Of a DNA stretch of 17,738 bases, positions 17,722 through 17,738 are shown one piece after another. Source of the DNA: Cylindrodendrum hubeiense (taxonomy: Eukaryota > Ascomycota > Sordariomycetes > Hypocreales > Nectriaceae); contig JAANBB010000649.1 of assembly GCA_014621425.1 (NCBI GenBank), positions 1 to 17,738 on the forward strand, in the 5' to 3' direction. How positions within the stretch are numbered: position 1 is the first letter of the stretch; every line of letters begins with the position of its first letter. The position numbers were made by a program, and so were the translations under genes. The notes beneath the pieces were generated by a model that was given only the letters and a program-made list of their open reading frames with translations, was not told the origin of the DNA and did not search any database.

Positions 17722-17738
17722 GGGGTGACAACGGGGCG

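Larger units (their letters stand above)
15686..17738. other. Gene-free right end with short repeats
   Basis: I see no coding region I can support in these 2 kb. Open frames at 15770-16045 (minus), 16371-16646 (plus) and several near 17300-17730 (minus) have no family resemblance and no splice or start support. The region carries a tetranucleotide microsatellite, two inverted repeats and several short tandem repeats, listed separately. It may contain the 5' or 3' flank of a gene beyond the window. Confidence 0.55.

Noticed and set aside
17307..17731. Overlapping minus-strand frames near the right edge, rich in Leu/Ser/Pro
   Set aside because: Several frames are open together, which reflects purine/pyrimidine strand bias rather than coding.

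Overview
This window looks like part of the genome of a filamentous ascomycete, most likely a Sordariomycete. The genes are single and non-operonic, with mostly short introns (52-80 bp). The introns carry GTRNGT-type donors and CTAAT/CTAAC/CTGAC branch sites, and they interrupt recognisable eukaryotic housekeeping genes. The species cannot be fixed from the sequence alone.

Layout, left to right: (1) the 5' end of a minus-strand membrane protein gene that runs off the left edge, possibly a Dap1/PGRMC-type cytochrome-b5-like protein; (2) a gene-poor stretch of about 2.3 kb holding an intron-containing tRNA-Ala(UGC) on the minus strand; (3) a two-exon NADAR-domain gene (plus); (4) TIM44 (minus), convergent with NADAR; (5) the mitochondrial ribosomal protein uS11m (plus), divergent from TIM44 across a 259-bp shared promoter; (6) a PPPDE/DeSI-type desumoylating or deubiquitinating peptidase (minus), convergent with uS11m; (7) OLA1, the Obg-like ATPase of the YchF family (plus, four exons), divergent from the PPPDE gene; (8) about 1.5 kb without a convincing gene; (9) a large VARP/Vrl1-like protein (plus, three exons, 1310 aa) with a VPS9 domain, ankyrin repeats, a PX-like segment and a helical tail; (10) about 2 kb at the right edge without a convincing gene, carrying several short repeats.

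The genes do not form one pathway. TIM44 and uS11m are the exception: they share a promoter and both serve mitochondrial biogenesis (protein import and mitochondrial translation). I found no biosynthetic cluster, intact transposon, CRISPR array or clearly new multi-gene system. The items most worth a second look are the full-length Vrl1-like endosomal Rab-GEF with a sorting-nexin-like C-terminus, the NADAR gene, the TIM44/uS11m bidirectional promoter, an open in-frame leader upstream of OLA1 that resembles a mitochondrial presequence, and small upstream ORFs at two starts. All splice junctions were placed by eye from reading frame, splice signals and family similarity.
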